DNA of 64,000 nt from Alistipes sp. (GTDB taxonomy: Bacteria; Bacteroidota; Bacteroidia; Bacteroidales; Rikenellaceae): positions 1 through 64,000 of the forward strand of contig JAGBAX010000021.1 in NCBI GenBank assembly GCA_017938765.1, written 5' to 3'. The notes under the pieces are model-generated. The model was given only the letters and a program-made list of their open reading frames with translations. It was not told the DNA's origin and searched no databases. A program made the translations under genes and the position numbers. Below are positions 7,616-16,047 of the stretch, piece after piece; position 1 is the stretch's first letter, and each line of letters opens with the position of its first letter.

Positions 7616-7921
7616 TTACAACATTGTTATATCTTCTGCATACTCCACAACATCTGCAGTCATCTCAAAAAGCACATCTGCAGGAGCATCTGCTACCTGT
7701 TCCATAAGAAGCTCATAGTATGTAGGCTCTGTAAGCTCCACAAAGCCAAATAGTGCAACTCCCGCAAAAAGCGCTACTGCTAACGGCACAGCCCATCGCA
7801 GTACCATCTTACGCTGCACAATCTTTGCAGCCTTACGCTCTACTGCTGACTTGGAGCGAATTTTCATCAAATCAATTGCCCCCGACTCTATGCGGTATGG
7901 CATCTGTTTCATCCTATCCAT
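7616..7921 (-). CDS. Single-pass membrane protein, candidate anti-sigma factor
   Basis: 101 residues from the ATG at 7921, 1 bp after the ECF sigma stop codon. A basic ~45-residue cytoplasmic N-terminal part precedes one membrane segment (WAVPLAVALFAGVALFGFVEL) and a ~35-residue acidic outer tail. It has no ZAS motif and no FecR domain. The direct coupling to the sigma gene and the topology suggest an anti-sigma or sigma-modulating protein, but no family was recognised. Confidence 0.5.
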   Translation of the reverse strand: MDRMKQMPYRIESGAIDLMKIRSKSAVERKAAKIVQRKMVLRWAVPLAVALFAGVALFGFVELTEPTYYELLMEQVADAPADVLFEMTADVVEYAEDITML

Positions 7922-7922
7922 A

Positions 7923-8483
7923 TTACTCAAAATCTAACTGACTTACAATCTGTCTAACACGTTTGGTTGCATAGTGGTAGTTTGTCTTTAGCGTAGAGAC
8001 ACTCTGACCCGTAATCTGTGAAATATCCTCAAAGGGCAACTCATCAAAGTACCTCAAATTAAACACCAACTTCTGCTTCATCGGCAACTCTAATATCGCT
8101 CTATGCAGTTTTACCACAATCTCATCCGCATCGGGAGCAATCTCTCCCTCAAAATCTGCAATTAGGGTAGAGGAGAGAGAGTCTAACGAGGTAAAGATAT
8201 GCCTTCTGCGTCGTTTGAGGGCCTTGATTGATTGATTGGTAGCAATTCTGTATAACCACGCAAGCAATGAGCCCTCGGTTTCACCTCTAAAACTTCCTAT
8301 GGAGGAGTACGCAGTAACAAAGGTCTCCTGCACCACATCCTCTGCCTCCTCATGCTGCACAACAATACGACGACAGTGCCAATAGAGCCTTTCGCTGTAG
8401 TGTTCAATAACCCAATCAAATGCCCTAACCGCACCATTCGCAGACTTAAGAGCGCCAATAATTTGAGTTATGTCAGCATTCAT
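7923..8483 (-). CDS. ECF-type RNA polymerase sigma factor
   Basis: 186 residues from the ATG at 8483. Region 2 is clear (EAEDVVQETFVTAY, SLLAWLYRIATNQSI), followed by an acidic linker and a region 4 helix-turn-helix (LPFEDISQITGQSVSTLKTNYHYA). It directs RNA polymerase to a dedicated promoter set, probably envelope-related given the downstream membrane and Spy-like genes. It is the first gene of a three-gene minus-strand operon. Confidence 0.93.
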   Translation of the reverse strand: MNADITQIIGALKSANGAVRAFDWVIEHYSERLYWHCRRIVVQHEEAEDVVQETFVTAYSSIGSFRGETEGSLLAWLYRIATNQSIKALKRRRRHIFTSLDSLSSTLIADFEGEIAPDADEIVVKLHRAILELPMKQKLVFNLRYFDELPFEDISQITGQSVSTLKTNYHYATKRVRQIVSQLDFE

Positions 8484-8540
8484 AATTTGCAAGCGATTTC
8501 ACTTAATAGATACCCAACAAAGGCAAAGGTTAAAAAAGTG

Positions 8541-9599
8541 CTAAAATAATTTTTTGCAGTCCGACATAAAGAGGTTATAAGCCGCTCGTTCATCCCAATT
8601 TAGTGGGATTGTATCAACTGCAGAGATTGGCATAACAGCATAATCCCTATGTCGCACCCAGACAGGGATAATATCAAGCCAATATTGGCAACCATCTGTA
8701 CGCTTCTCAATATCAAGCTGCGCAATAATACCCCCATCACTCCCTCGCATACGCTGATTTGAGACAAAATTACCTAACGAGTATATCGTAACTTCTCTTT
8801 TGGAGACTTCCACGCCTTGTACAACATGCGGGTGTGAGCCAACAACAACCTGACAACCAGCATTATGCAGGCATTTAGCAATAGCTCTCTGCTCTCTACT
8901 TACGCATTGAGAATACTCCACTCCCCAATGTAAAAAGGCGATAGTACAATCAGCACCAGCCTCCCTACAAGCGACAATATCTCGCTTAATCTGCACCGTA
9001 TCTAAAAGGTTTACCATCACATCATTAGGTACTGGCACACCATTAGTACCATAAGTATAAGCAAGAAGAGCTATTTTCAAACCTTTTTTATTGAGCCACA
9101 GCGGATTACGCGCTTTATAATCTACACTATCGCGGAAAGTGCCAGTACTCTTAACACCATATTGTTCAAGGATATCTATTGTAGAGCCTACACCCTTTGC
9201 ACCACCATCCAATGAGTGGTTATTGGCCGTAACTGCCACATCAACACCTGCATCTGCAAGAGCTAAGGCTAACTGAGCAGGACTTCTAAATGAGGGATAG
9301 CCACTATATGGCGGAGTTTCCGCAAGGGTTGTTTCAAGATTTGCAACAACAAAATCGGCCTTCTCAAAAAGAGGTTTTACATACTTAAAGCAAGGATTGA
9401 AATCATATCCATTATCTCTCTTTGCCTTAGCAATTTGCGGAGTGTGAATCATCACATCGCCAGCAAAGATTATACTAACGCGTTCTGGCTTTGGTAGAGC
9501 CTTAAAGGCGGGTTTTTCAGGCACAATAAAAGCAGTTACACACCATAGCGAAACTAAAGATGTGCAGAGCAAATATAGTATTGAGCCAACCGTTTTCAA
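8541..9599 (-). CDS. CapA family metallophosphoesterase-fold protein
   Basis: 352 residues. After a membrane anchor (LLCTSLVSLWCVTAFIV) comes the CapA/PgsA fold: FAGDVMIH, VVANLETTL, TANNHSLDGG, FLHWGVEYS and GSHPHVVQG. CapA proteins are linked to poly-gamma-glutamate or other capsule synthesis, but most Bacteroidetes members have unknown substrates. The start is a TTG overlapping the stop codon of the upstream DUF4491 gene (ATTGA), preceded by an AAGAAGGA Shine-Dalgarno-like run, so translation is probably coupled. No ATG is available before the catalytic domain without losing the membrane anchor. Confidence 0.85.
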   Translation of the reverse strand: MKTVGSILYLLCTSLVSLWCVTAFIVPEKPAFKALPKPERVSIIFAGDVMIHTPQIAKAKRDNGYDFNPCFKYVKPLFEKADFVVANLETTLAETPPYSGYPSFRSPAQLALALADAGVDVAVTANNHSLDGGAKGVGSTIDILEQYGVKSTGTFRDSVDYKARNPLWLNKKGLKIALLAYTYGTNGVPVPNDVMVNLLDTVQIKRDIVACREAGADCTIAFLHWGVEYSQCVSREQRAIAKCLHNAGCQVVVGSHPHVVQGVEVSKREVTIYSLGNFVSNQRMRGSDGGIIAQLDIEKRTDGCQYWLDIIPVWVRHRDYAVMPISAVDTIPLNWDERAAYNLFMSDCKKLF

Positions 9600-9880
9600 T
9601 CCTTCTTCTCGCGCTTAGGAAACCAACCTCTTTTAACCCTCTCTCGCTGCTCAAACAGCTCTCCAATACTCCAAAAAGAGGATGCTCCCCAAACAGCCAA
9701 TAGGGTAGAAATCAATATATTCTCAACAAGTAGTGATGCAACAACCGTAACAACACCCATAAGAGCAAAGACCCACCAACACTTAACACCAAAGTAGTAC
9801 TCTGTCTTGATTACAATCGGATGAAATAGTCCAATAATCAGAAAAGTTGCAACACCTATAATTATTCCAGTAAAATACAT
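9596..9880 (-). CDS. DUF4491 family membrane protein
   Basis: 94 residues from the ATG at 9880; a TTG two codons upstream is less likely. It has three hydrophobic segments (GIIIGVATFLIIGLFHPIVI, WVFALMGVVTVVASLLV, STLLAVWGASSFWSI) and a charged C-terminal tail ending near GWFPKREKKD, matching the DUF4491 family of Bacteroidetes inner-membrane proteins. Function is unknown. It overlaps the capA-like start by 4 bp. Confidence 0.8.
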   Translation of the reverse strand: MYFTGIIIGVATFLIIGLFHPIVIKTEYYFGVKCWWVFALMGVVTVVASLLVENILISTLLAVWGASSFWSIGELFEQRERVKRGWFPKREKKD

Positions 9881-9925
9881 AGTCAATTATTTTTGTCGTA
9901 AAGATAGTAATTTTTATCCAAAAAT

Positions 9926-9953
9926 AAAAAAGTAGACCCCACAGGAGTCTACT
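9926..9953 (-). terminator. Intrinsic terminator of the porin gene
   Basis: On the minus strand, a 7-bp stem AGTAGAC/GTCTACT with a 9-nt loop is followed by a run of six T. It lies 22 bp after the stop of the gene at 9975-11336. Confidence 0.8.
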
Positions 9954-9974
9954 CTGAGAAACTATCAAAGAATG

Positions 9975-11336
9975 TTAGAAACTATACTTAAAGAGAAGGT
10001 TTATGCGATTTGCGTGGTTCTCATCGCTATTCATATTCTTGCGTGAAGCCCACAGATACTCGGCTGCAATCTTAAAGCGCGGAGTGAGGCTATAGAAGAC
10101 ATTTCCGAAGATATACTGACCTCGGCGATACTGATTATCTGCATAAAATCCGTTCTTATGTTGTACCTGCACCATTGAGTAACCACCTGAAACAAAGAGA
10201 TTTGGAAGGATATTTATCTGCGCAGCAGCCTGCCAACCGAACATAGGCATAGTCTGAATACGGGTAGGGTCCTGTGGATTTGGAGTAAAGTCAAGACCTG
10301 CACCTGTCAAATCCTGAATATAAGGAGTAATACCCTGACCGTATACGCCATTCATAAAGAGCTGAATCATCTTTGTTATATGAATATTTCCACTCGCCTG
10401 CACACCCCAACCAAAGAGGTCGGTTGTTGTCTTTCGTGCATCGTTATAGAGGTACATATTACGGAAAACAGCCGACGCACGGAAGTGGCTCTGGCGATGC
10501 TTACCCCACATAACCTGCAAATATACAGGAAAATCTGGCACTCGCTGTGGCACAGCCATAAAAGTCTGACCATAAGTTCCCGACACATTTGGCATCTCGG
10601 CAGCAACTCCAAATTTCATATGGTTATTAAGAAACGCCAGTTCGTAGCGAATCATAGTAGCAAAGTTGAAGTTGTAAGCATTTGGGCCCTGGAAATCAAT
10701 AGTTGTAGGCGCTGCCGTTAGGTCGCAGAATGTGGTTACATCACGACCAAAGGTAAAACCTGCCACCTGTGCATAACCAGAGCGCAAGCGAGGGGTATAA
10801 CTGCCTTTAGCACCACCACGAAAATCGGCATCAAAGAATATTACCACAGGCTTTCTGAGCCACTTTGGATTGGCAATAGCTCGCATATATAGACGAGAGG
10901 TCGTTGCATCCATACTTATTGCCTGGCGATTAGCAAAAGAGGACTCCATAGGTACATCAAACGGCACCATATCTCTACTATCTACTGCATCATCAAAACT
11001 ATAACCAGTTCGTAGAGCTACGTACCCACCAATAGCAAATGAAAAGCTATTCTTATGGTTTGCAAAGACAACATTTGGCTCATCTACTTGCTGCACTCCT
11101 GGTCGTGTAGCCTGACGATGATCGTCTACAGCAGCCTTTGCCGCAGCACTACGCTGTTGCATAAGATTTTGTTGAGCAAGGGCTGGATTATTACTCCATA
11201 TCGTATCGGATTCCTTTACCGATATAATATAGACGGTAGGCTCGCCAGTCTTGCCATGACGCTCCCAGTGGCGTCTTTGAGCCGCTACAGTCAGCACTGT
11301 GCCAACTGTCAAACAGAGAAGTAAAAGTTTTTTCAT
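9975..11336 (-). CDS. DcaP-like outer-membrane beta-barrel porin
   Basis: 453 residues with a signal peptide (MKKLLLLCLTVGTVLTVAAQ). About 85 residues of linker rich in Ala/Gln precede a barrel domain of alternating aromatic strands that ends in a terminal Phe (LLFKYSF), the outer-membrane sorting signal. Segments such as SFAIGGYVALRTGYSFD and TSRLYMRAIANPKW resemble the DcaP trimeric-porin family, whose members pass dicarboxylates or peptides; substrate is unknown here. It is a single-gene unit with its own terminator. Confidence 0.6.
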   Translation of the reverse strand: MKKLLLLCLTVGTVLTVAAQRRHWERHGKTGEPTVYIISVKESDTIWSNNPALAQQNLMQQRSAAAKAAVDDHRQATRPGVQQVDEPNVVFANHKNSFSFAIGGYVALRTGYSFDDAVDSRDMVPFDVPMESSFANRQAISMDATTSRLYMRAIANPKWLRKPVVIFFDADFRGGAKGSYTPRLRSGYAQVAGFTFGRDVTTFCDLTAAPTTIDFQGPNAYNFNFATMIRYELAFLNNHMKFGVAAEMPNVSGTYGQTFMAVPQRVPDFPVYLQVMWGKHRQSHFRASAVFRNMYLYNDARKTTTDLFGWGVQASGNIHITKMIQLFMNGVYGQGITPYIQDLTGAGLDFTPNPQDPTRIQTMPMFGWQAAAQINILPNLFVSGGYSMVQVQHKNGFYADNQYRRGQYIFGNVFYSLTPRFKIAAEYLWASRKNMNSDENHANRINLLFKYSF

Positions 11337-11400
11337 AGGTATAAATGTTTATATTCAACACGCCCTATAATTTACAAGATATATGCCACACGCTTTGTTG

Positions 11401-11431
11401 TTGTATATTTTCAACAAATAGTATATCTTTG
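11401..11431 (+). promoter_or_regulatory. Promoter of the membrane phosphoesterase operon
   Basis: -33 TTG (11401-11403), 20-bp spacer, -7 TATCTTTG (11424-11431). The start codon is only six bases past the -7 box, so the mRNA is predicted to be leaderless. Confidence 0.7.
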
Positions 11432-11436
11432 TAACT

Positions 11437-12612
11437 ATGATTGGAGTAATTTTTATCACCATAGCCATAATCACAGCGTGGGCAGACTACAGAGCCTATC
11501 GCAAGTTGTCGCCCTCTAAAAAGTGGCACAAATTTGCAATAGCAGCCAACTTTATTCTGCTAAACATACTACCGCTAATTTCAATATCCGCAACCGCAAT
11601 TAGCGCTGATAGCGGTCAGGGGATTATGAACTTTGCCTCGTGGACTCTAACACTATACACCATTGCCACACTTGTCCGACTTGGCTTCTACATAGGGTAT
11701 TTGACAATTAACCACAAGAGTGCATCAATTACTGTCGGCACAACTATAGCAGTGAGTATTTTGGCAATCTTATGCAATAGTTTAATTAACACTCGCACCA
11801 ATCTGGTTGTTAGAAATATAAGTATACAACACGATAACTTACCACAGAGTTTTAACGGCTTTAGGATTGCACTATTTTCAGACCTTCATATCGGCTCGCT
11901 ACTCTCCCCAGAGCAGGAGATTGCAAACCTCGCGCAGGCTATAAACGCTCAAGAGCCTGATGTGGTAATATTTGCGGGCGACCTATTACATATACGCCAC
12001 AACGAGATATCGCCAAAGATTGCAGCTATACTTTCAACCATTAAAGCTCCACATGGAGTGTATACCGTTTTAGGCAATCACGATACTGGGACATACATAA
12101 AAGACAGTATCGCTATGCCAAGAAATGAAAATATTGCACATCTTAATACCAAGATTGGTCAAATCGGATGGAGTATGCTTCGCGATAGCACGATATATGC
12201 AGTTAGAGGCTGTGACTCAATAGCGGTTACAGGAGTAGATTTTACCGATGCACTTTTAGAATACAAGCACTCTTTTTCTACGCCCGACAACTTCTCAGCA
12301 CGAGAGATATTTGACGGCATACCAAAAGAGATGTTTAACATCGCCATTTCGCACCTGCCACAGCTTTGGCGGTCGATAAGTGACGGCGACTTTGCAGAGC
12401 TAACACTCTCAGGGCACGTACACGCAACGCAGATTGCCGTAGAGCTATTTGGCAAGAGGTTTTCGCCCGCTATGATGATGCATAGGGAGTGGAGTGGACA
12501 CTATACTGACAAAGATAACCATCTCTACATCACAGACGGCATTGGCAGCGTTGGATTCTATTTGCGAATCGGAGCCAATCCAGAGCTGACCATTATTGAG
12601 CTAAACAGGTAG
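11437..12612 (+). CDS. Membrane-anchored metallophosphoesterase (YkuE-like)
   Basis: 391 residues. Residues ~1-125 contain about four hydrophobic helices. Then follows a calcineurin-type phosphoesterase domain with all metal motifs: LFSDLHIG, FAGDLLH, LGNHDTG, ISHLPQ and LSGHVHATQ. Relatives act on phospholipid or lipid A precursors at the membrane; substrate here is unknown. The ATG sits six bases beyond a -7 box. The TolC gene begins 34 bp downstream, so the export operon may be co-transcribed with it. Confidence 0.88.
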   Translation: MIGVIFITIAIITAWADYRAYRKLSPSKKWHKFAIAANFILLNILPLISISATAISADSGQGIMNFASWTLTLYTIATLVRLGFYIGYLTINHKSASITVGTTIAVSILAILCNSLINTRTNLVVRNISIQHDNLPQSFNGFRIALFSDLHIGSLLSPEQEIANLAQAINAQEPDVVIFAGDLLHIRHNEISPKIAAILSTIKAPHGVYTVLGNHDTGTYIKDSIAMPRNENIAHLNTKIGQIGWSMLRDSTIYAVRGCDSIAVTGVDFTDALLEYKHSFSTPDNFSAREIFDGIPKEMFNIAISHLPQLWRSISDGDFAELTLSGHVHATQIAVELFGKRFSPAMMMHREWSGHYTDKDNHLYITDGIGSVGFYLRIGANPELTIIELNR

Positions 12613-12646
12613 TGCGAACCGTCGTGCTGCCACAACAGCTACGACA

Positions 12647-14020
12647 ATGAGATTTACAGCACTATTTATCCTATCAGCACTCATCTATGCAATAGCATTA
12701 GGACAGAGTACACTCTCTCTTGCTGAGGCTGCAGAGATGACATTTGCCACAAACAACAAAATCAGAGCAGCCAAATATCAAGCCATTGCGGCAAAGAGAA
12801 ATAGACAAACTGCGCTGTCACTCTTCTCGCCACAGATAAACATCCACAGCGGTTGGGTACACGCTCAAAAGGATTTATACATAGACATAAATCCGCTCAA
12901 GCCACTACTTGGCTCGCTTGATATTGCCCCTCTGCTCGGTTTGGACTGGAAGTACACAATTCAAAATCGCAATTTCGGATTTATAGAGGCGGACATTACT
13001 GTTCCTATATTTACGGGCGGAAAAATCATCTCCGCTGTTAAAGCTGCGAAGATATCAGAGCAAATAGCTATCACTCAGAGTCTTGCACAAGAACAAGCGA
13101 CATTTACCAAACTGATTGAACACTATTTTGCCCTCTCAATTGCCAGTAGCGCTGTCTCTGTACGAGCAGAGGTTGTAAAAGGTTTGCAGAGGCATATGGA
13201 CAACATCTCAGACCTTGAATCACTTGGCATGGCAACAAAAGCAGAGGTGTTATATGTCAAATACCGACTTGCTCAGGCCGAGCAAGAGCTATCCACTGCA
13301 ACATCTACACTAAACCTCGCGCATAAAGCACTATGCACAACCGTTGGCTGTGAGCAGATTGGGATGCTATCCACTCCTCTTTTCTACCTACCAACCATTG
13401 AGAGCGCAGAATACTTTACAACATTAGCCCTGCAAAACAACACTCAACTATCCGAAGTCAAAGACCAACAACAACTGGCAAAGCAGAACATAGCCATTCA
13501 TCGCGCAGAGTTCTTCCCTGAGATAGTTGCACTCGGAGGAGGTGGTTTTACACGAAACGTAACTAACATCCTTCCACGATGGGCCGTCGGCGTAGGTCTA
13601 AATTTCAAACTCTTTGACGGTCTAAAACGCGAGTACCAGTATTCGGCAGCAAAAAACACCTATAGACAAGTAGAGGCATTAGAGATTGCTGCAGAGGAGG
13701 ATATTAGGTTATTAGTAACCTCTCTATACAACAAAACAATCTCTACGCTTGAGCAGATATTCGCTCTGCAAAAATCAATAGATTTTGCTACAGAGTATCT
13801 ACAGATGCAACAAGCAGCATTTGACGAGGGAGCAGCGACGTCCACAGCTGTAATTGACGCAACAATAGAACTTGCGGCTGTTCGTTTAGAGCAACTAAAG
13901 TACGCATATGAGTTTGACACAACACTCGCGCAACTGTTAGAGGCTACTGGCGCGAGCCACACTTACTTTAATTACTCAAATAGTCCAGCAAAATATACCT
14001 TGAATTATGAAAAAGAGTAA
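12647..14020 (+). CDS. TolC family outer-membrane efflux protein
   Basis: 457 residues with a signal peptide (start MRFTALFILSALIYAIALG). The two outer_membrane-efflux repeats are visible as long helical stretches around LAEAAEMTFATNNKIRAAKYQA and YLQMQQAAFDEGAATSTAVIDA, with short beta strands between. It forms the outer-membrane channel for the exporter encoded by the next three genes, and its stop overlaps the HlyD-family start by 14 bp. The family is normally trimeric. Confidence 0.9.
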   Translation: MRFTALFILSALIYAIALGQSTLSLAEAAEMTFATNNKIRAAKYQAIAAKRNRQTALSLFSPQINIHSGWVHAQKDLYIDINPLKPLLGSLDIAPLLGLDWKYTIQNRNFGFIEADITVPIFTGGKIISAVKAAKISEQIAITQSLAQEQATFTKLIEHYFALSIASSAVSVRAEVVKGLQRHMDNISDLESLGMATKAEVLYVKYRLAQAEQELSTATSTLNLAHKALCTTVGCEQIGMLSTPLFYLPTIESAEYFTTLALQNNTQLSEVKDQQQLAKQNIAIHRAEFFPEIVALGGGGFTRNVTNILPRWAVGVGLNFKLFDGLKREYQYSAAKNTYRQVEALEIAAEEDIRLLVTSLYNKTISTLEQIFALQKSIDFATEYLQMQQAAFDEGAATSTAVIDATIELAAVRLEQLKYAYEFDTTLAQLLEATGASHTYFNYSNSPAKYTLNYEKE

Positions 14021-14978
14021 ATACGCACTTTTCATCTCTCTTCTATTGGTTGTCGCAATAGCGATAATCAGCATCGGAGCAATCATCAAAAAAGAGGAGA
14101 AAATTATCCTACAAGGAGTTATAGAGTGTCGCGAGTACCGCATCGCCTCAAAAATCGCAGGTCGCATTGAGAGTGTAAATGTTTCAGAGGGAGACAAAGT
14201 AACAGCAGGGGAGCTGTTATACACAATCTCAACGCCAGAGCTACAGACAAAACTCACTCAGGCAACAGCCGCCAGAGCAGCAGCGGAAGCCCTTGACCGA
14301 GAGGCACTTGCTGGAGCACGCAAGCAACAGATAGAGGCTGCATACAGTCTTTGGCAACGTGCCATAGCGGGTAGGGAACTTGCACAGAAGAGCTACGACC
14401 GCGTAGCAAAGCTCCACAAAAAGGGAGTCGTTACCACACAACAATTTGACGAGGCCACTGCAAATTTTGAGGCGATGAAGAGTGCAGAGAATGCTGCTTA
14501 TGCACAATATTCACTTGCCCTTGCTGGTGCAACAAAGGAACAAAAGGCCGCCGCAGCCGCAAAGGTAAGCATGGCTCAAGGCGCAGTAGATGAAGTTATG
14601 AGCTATATCTCTGACGGCAGTGTTTATGCTCCTATCTCAGGCGAGGTCTCAACCATTGCACACTACACGGGAGAGGTTGTTGGCGCAGGCTTTCCTGTCG
14701 TCACAATACTTGACCTAAAGGATATATGGGCGGAGTTTAATATTAAAGAGACTCTTATGCCACGATTTACAATCGGCAGTAAAGTACAAGCATATATTCC
14801 CGCCATAGACAAACATATAAGCCTAAAGGTCAGCCATATAGCTGCTCAGGCAGACTTTGCCGTTTGGAGTGCAACAAGGGCAGAGGGAGAATTTGACATT
14901 CGTACTTTTGTGGTCAAGATGCAACCTACTGAGAGTGGCCTCCTACGCCCTGGTATGAGTGCGATAATAGAGATTTAG
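14007..14978 (+). CDS. HlyD/MFP family periplasmic adaptor
   Basis: 323 residues. One N-terminal membrane anchor (YALFISLLLVVAIAIISIGA) precedes a biotinyl-lipoyl-like half domain (SKIAGRIESVNVSEGDKV), an alpha-hairpin rich in Ala/Lys, the second lipoyl half (APISGEVSTIAHYTGEVV) and a beta-barrel domain. It links the ABC-2 permeases to the TolC-type channel. The ATG lies within the end of the TolC gene, and the first permease starts 1 bp after its stop. Confidence 0.9.
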   Translation: MKKSKYALFISLLLVVAIAIISIGAIIKKEEKIILQGVIECREYRIASKIAGRIESVNVSEGDKVTAGELLYTISTPELQTKLTQATAARAAAEALDREALAGARKQQIEAAYSLWQRAIAGRELAQKSYDRVAKLHKKGVVTTQQFDEATANFEAMKSAENAAYAQYSLALAGATKEQKAAAAAKVSMAQGAVDEVMSYISDGSVYAPISGEVSTIAHYTGEVVGAGFPVVTILDLKDIWAEFNIKETLMPRFTIGSKVQAYIPAIDKHISLKVSHIAAQADFAVWSATRAEGEFDIRTFVVKMQPTESGLLRPGMSAIIEI

Positions 14979-14979
14979 T

Positions 14980-16047
14980 ATGCGACAGTTTATACTCTTA
15001 TTTCGTAGCGAACTAAGGCGAATATGGCGTGATAAAACCTACTTTGCGCTACTACTTATTCTGCCAACATCATCTCTGCTCTTTTTTGTCTGTTATTTTT
15101 CAGGCAGTGGCATCAGAGAACTACCCATAGCTGTCGTAGACAACAGCAAGAGTAATCTATCCAACAAATTAGTTGAAATGATTGACGCAACAGCATCATC
15201 AAAAGTTTGTTATACCGCATCAAATATTAAGGAGGCGCTATCCCTTATCCGCAGAGGAAGGGTATATGCAGCAGTTATAATACCTCACTCCTTTGAGGCT
15301 GATATAGTAAGTGGCGTAACGACAAAAGTAGCACTATACAACAGCGGTGCTAATATCTCAACCAATGGCTTTATAGCTAAGGATATTCAGAGCGTAGTAA
15401 CAACCTTTGGTGCGGGTATAGAACTTCAACGAGGAGCTACTCTGGCAGAGGTTATGCCCATCAAATTTAACAAACATATACTGTTTAATCCCTATCTCAA
15501 CTATGCTTACTATATCGCGCCCTGTTTTATGTCAATGATGACTATGATTTTCACACTGCTTGCAACGGTCTATGCAGTAGCAGAACGGCGATGTAGCAGA
15601 GCAACAGAGTTGATGAGTAGGGTAGCACCAACTACGCTAATAATGTCGATTTTCTCACTTATAACACTATTAGTGCTATTTCGTATACTGGGCGTGCCAT
15701 TAGTTGGAAGCAAATGGGCAATAGTATTTTCAACACTGTTTTTTATTGTTGTATATCAAGCTATTGCGATACTATTTGTAGGGATAACAAAGAGTCGTCA
15801 CTTCTCTTTATCGCTTGGTGGAGGATACTCTGTGCTTGCCTTTACATTCTCAGGGCTTACATTTCCCACTATGGCAATGTTTCCACCTCTCAAGTGGGCA
15901 AGTTACCTCTTCCCATTCACATACTATATGGATGTTTTAGTAGACCAAACTCTGCGCGGTTCAAGTAGTATCAACACTATAGAGAGTATAGGGTATATGT
16001 CACTATTTTTACTACTTCCTCTATTAATACGCAAACGGTTATGTTAA
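14980..16047 (+). CDS. ABC-2 type permease, first of two
   Basis: 355 residues. An N-terminal membrane helix (TYFALLLILPTSSLLFFVCYF), a ~130-residue extracytoplasmic domain starting LPIAVVDNSKS, and five C-terminal helices give the ABC2_membrane_3 (YhiH/YbhR-like) layout. It should move substrate across the inner membrane with the paralogous permease at 16041. No ATP-binding subunit is encoded in the operon. Its stop overlaps the next start by 7 bp. Confidence 0.85.
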   Translation: MRQFILLFRSELRRIWRDKTYFALLLILPTSSLLFFVCYFSGSGIRELPIAVVDNSKSNLSNKLVEMIDATASSKVCYTASNIKEALSLIRRGRVYAAVIIPHSFEADIVSGVTTKVALYNSGANISTNGFIAKDIQSVVTTFGAGIELQRGATLAEVMPIKFNKHILFNPYLNYAYYIAPCFMSMMTMIFTLLATVYAVAERRCSRATELMSRVAPTTLIMSIFSLITLLVLFRILGVPLVGSKWAIVFSTLFFIVVYQAIAILFVGITKSRHFSLSLGGGYSVLAFTFSGLTFPTMAMFPPLKWASYLFPFTYYMDVLVDQTLRGSSSINTIESIGYMSLFLLLPLLIRKRLC

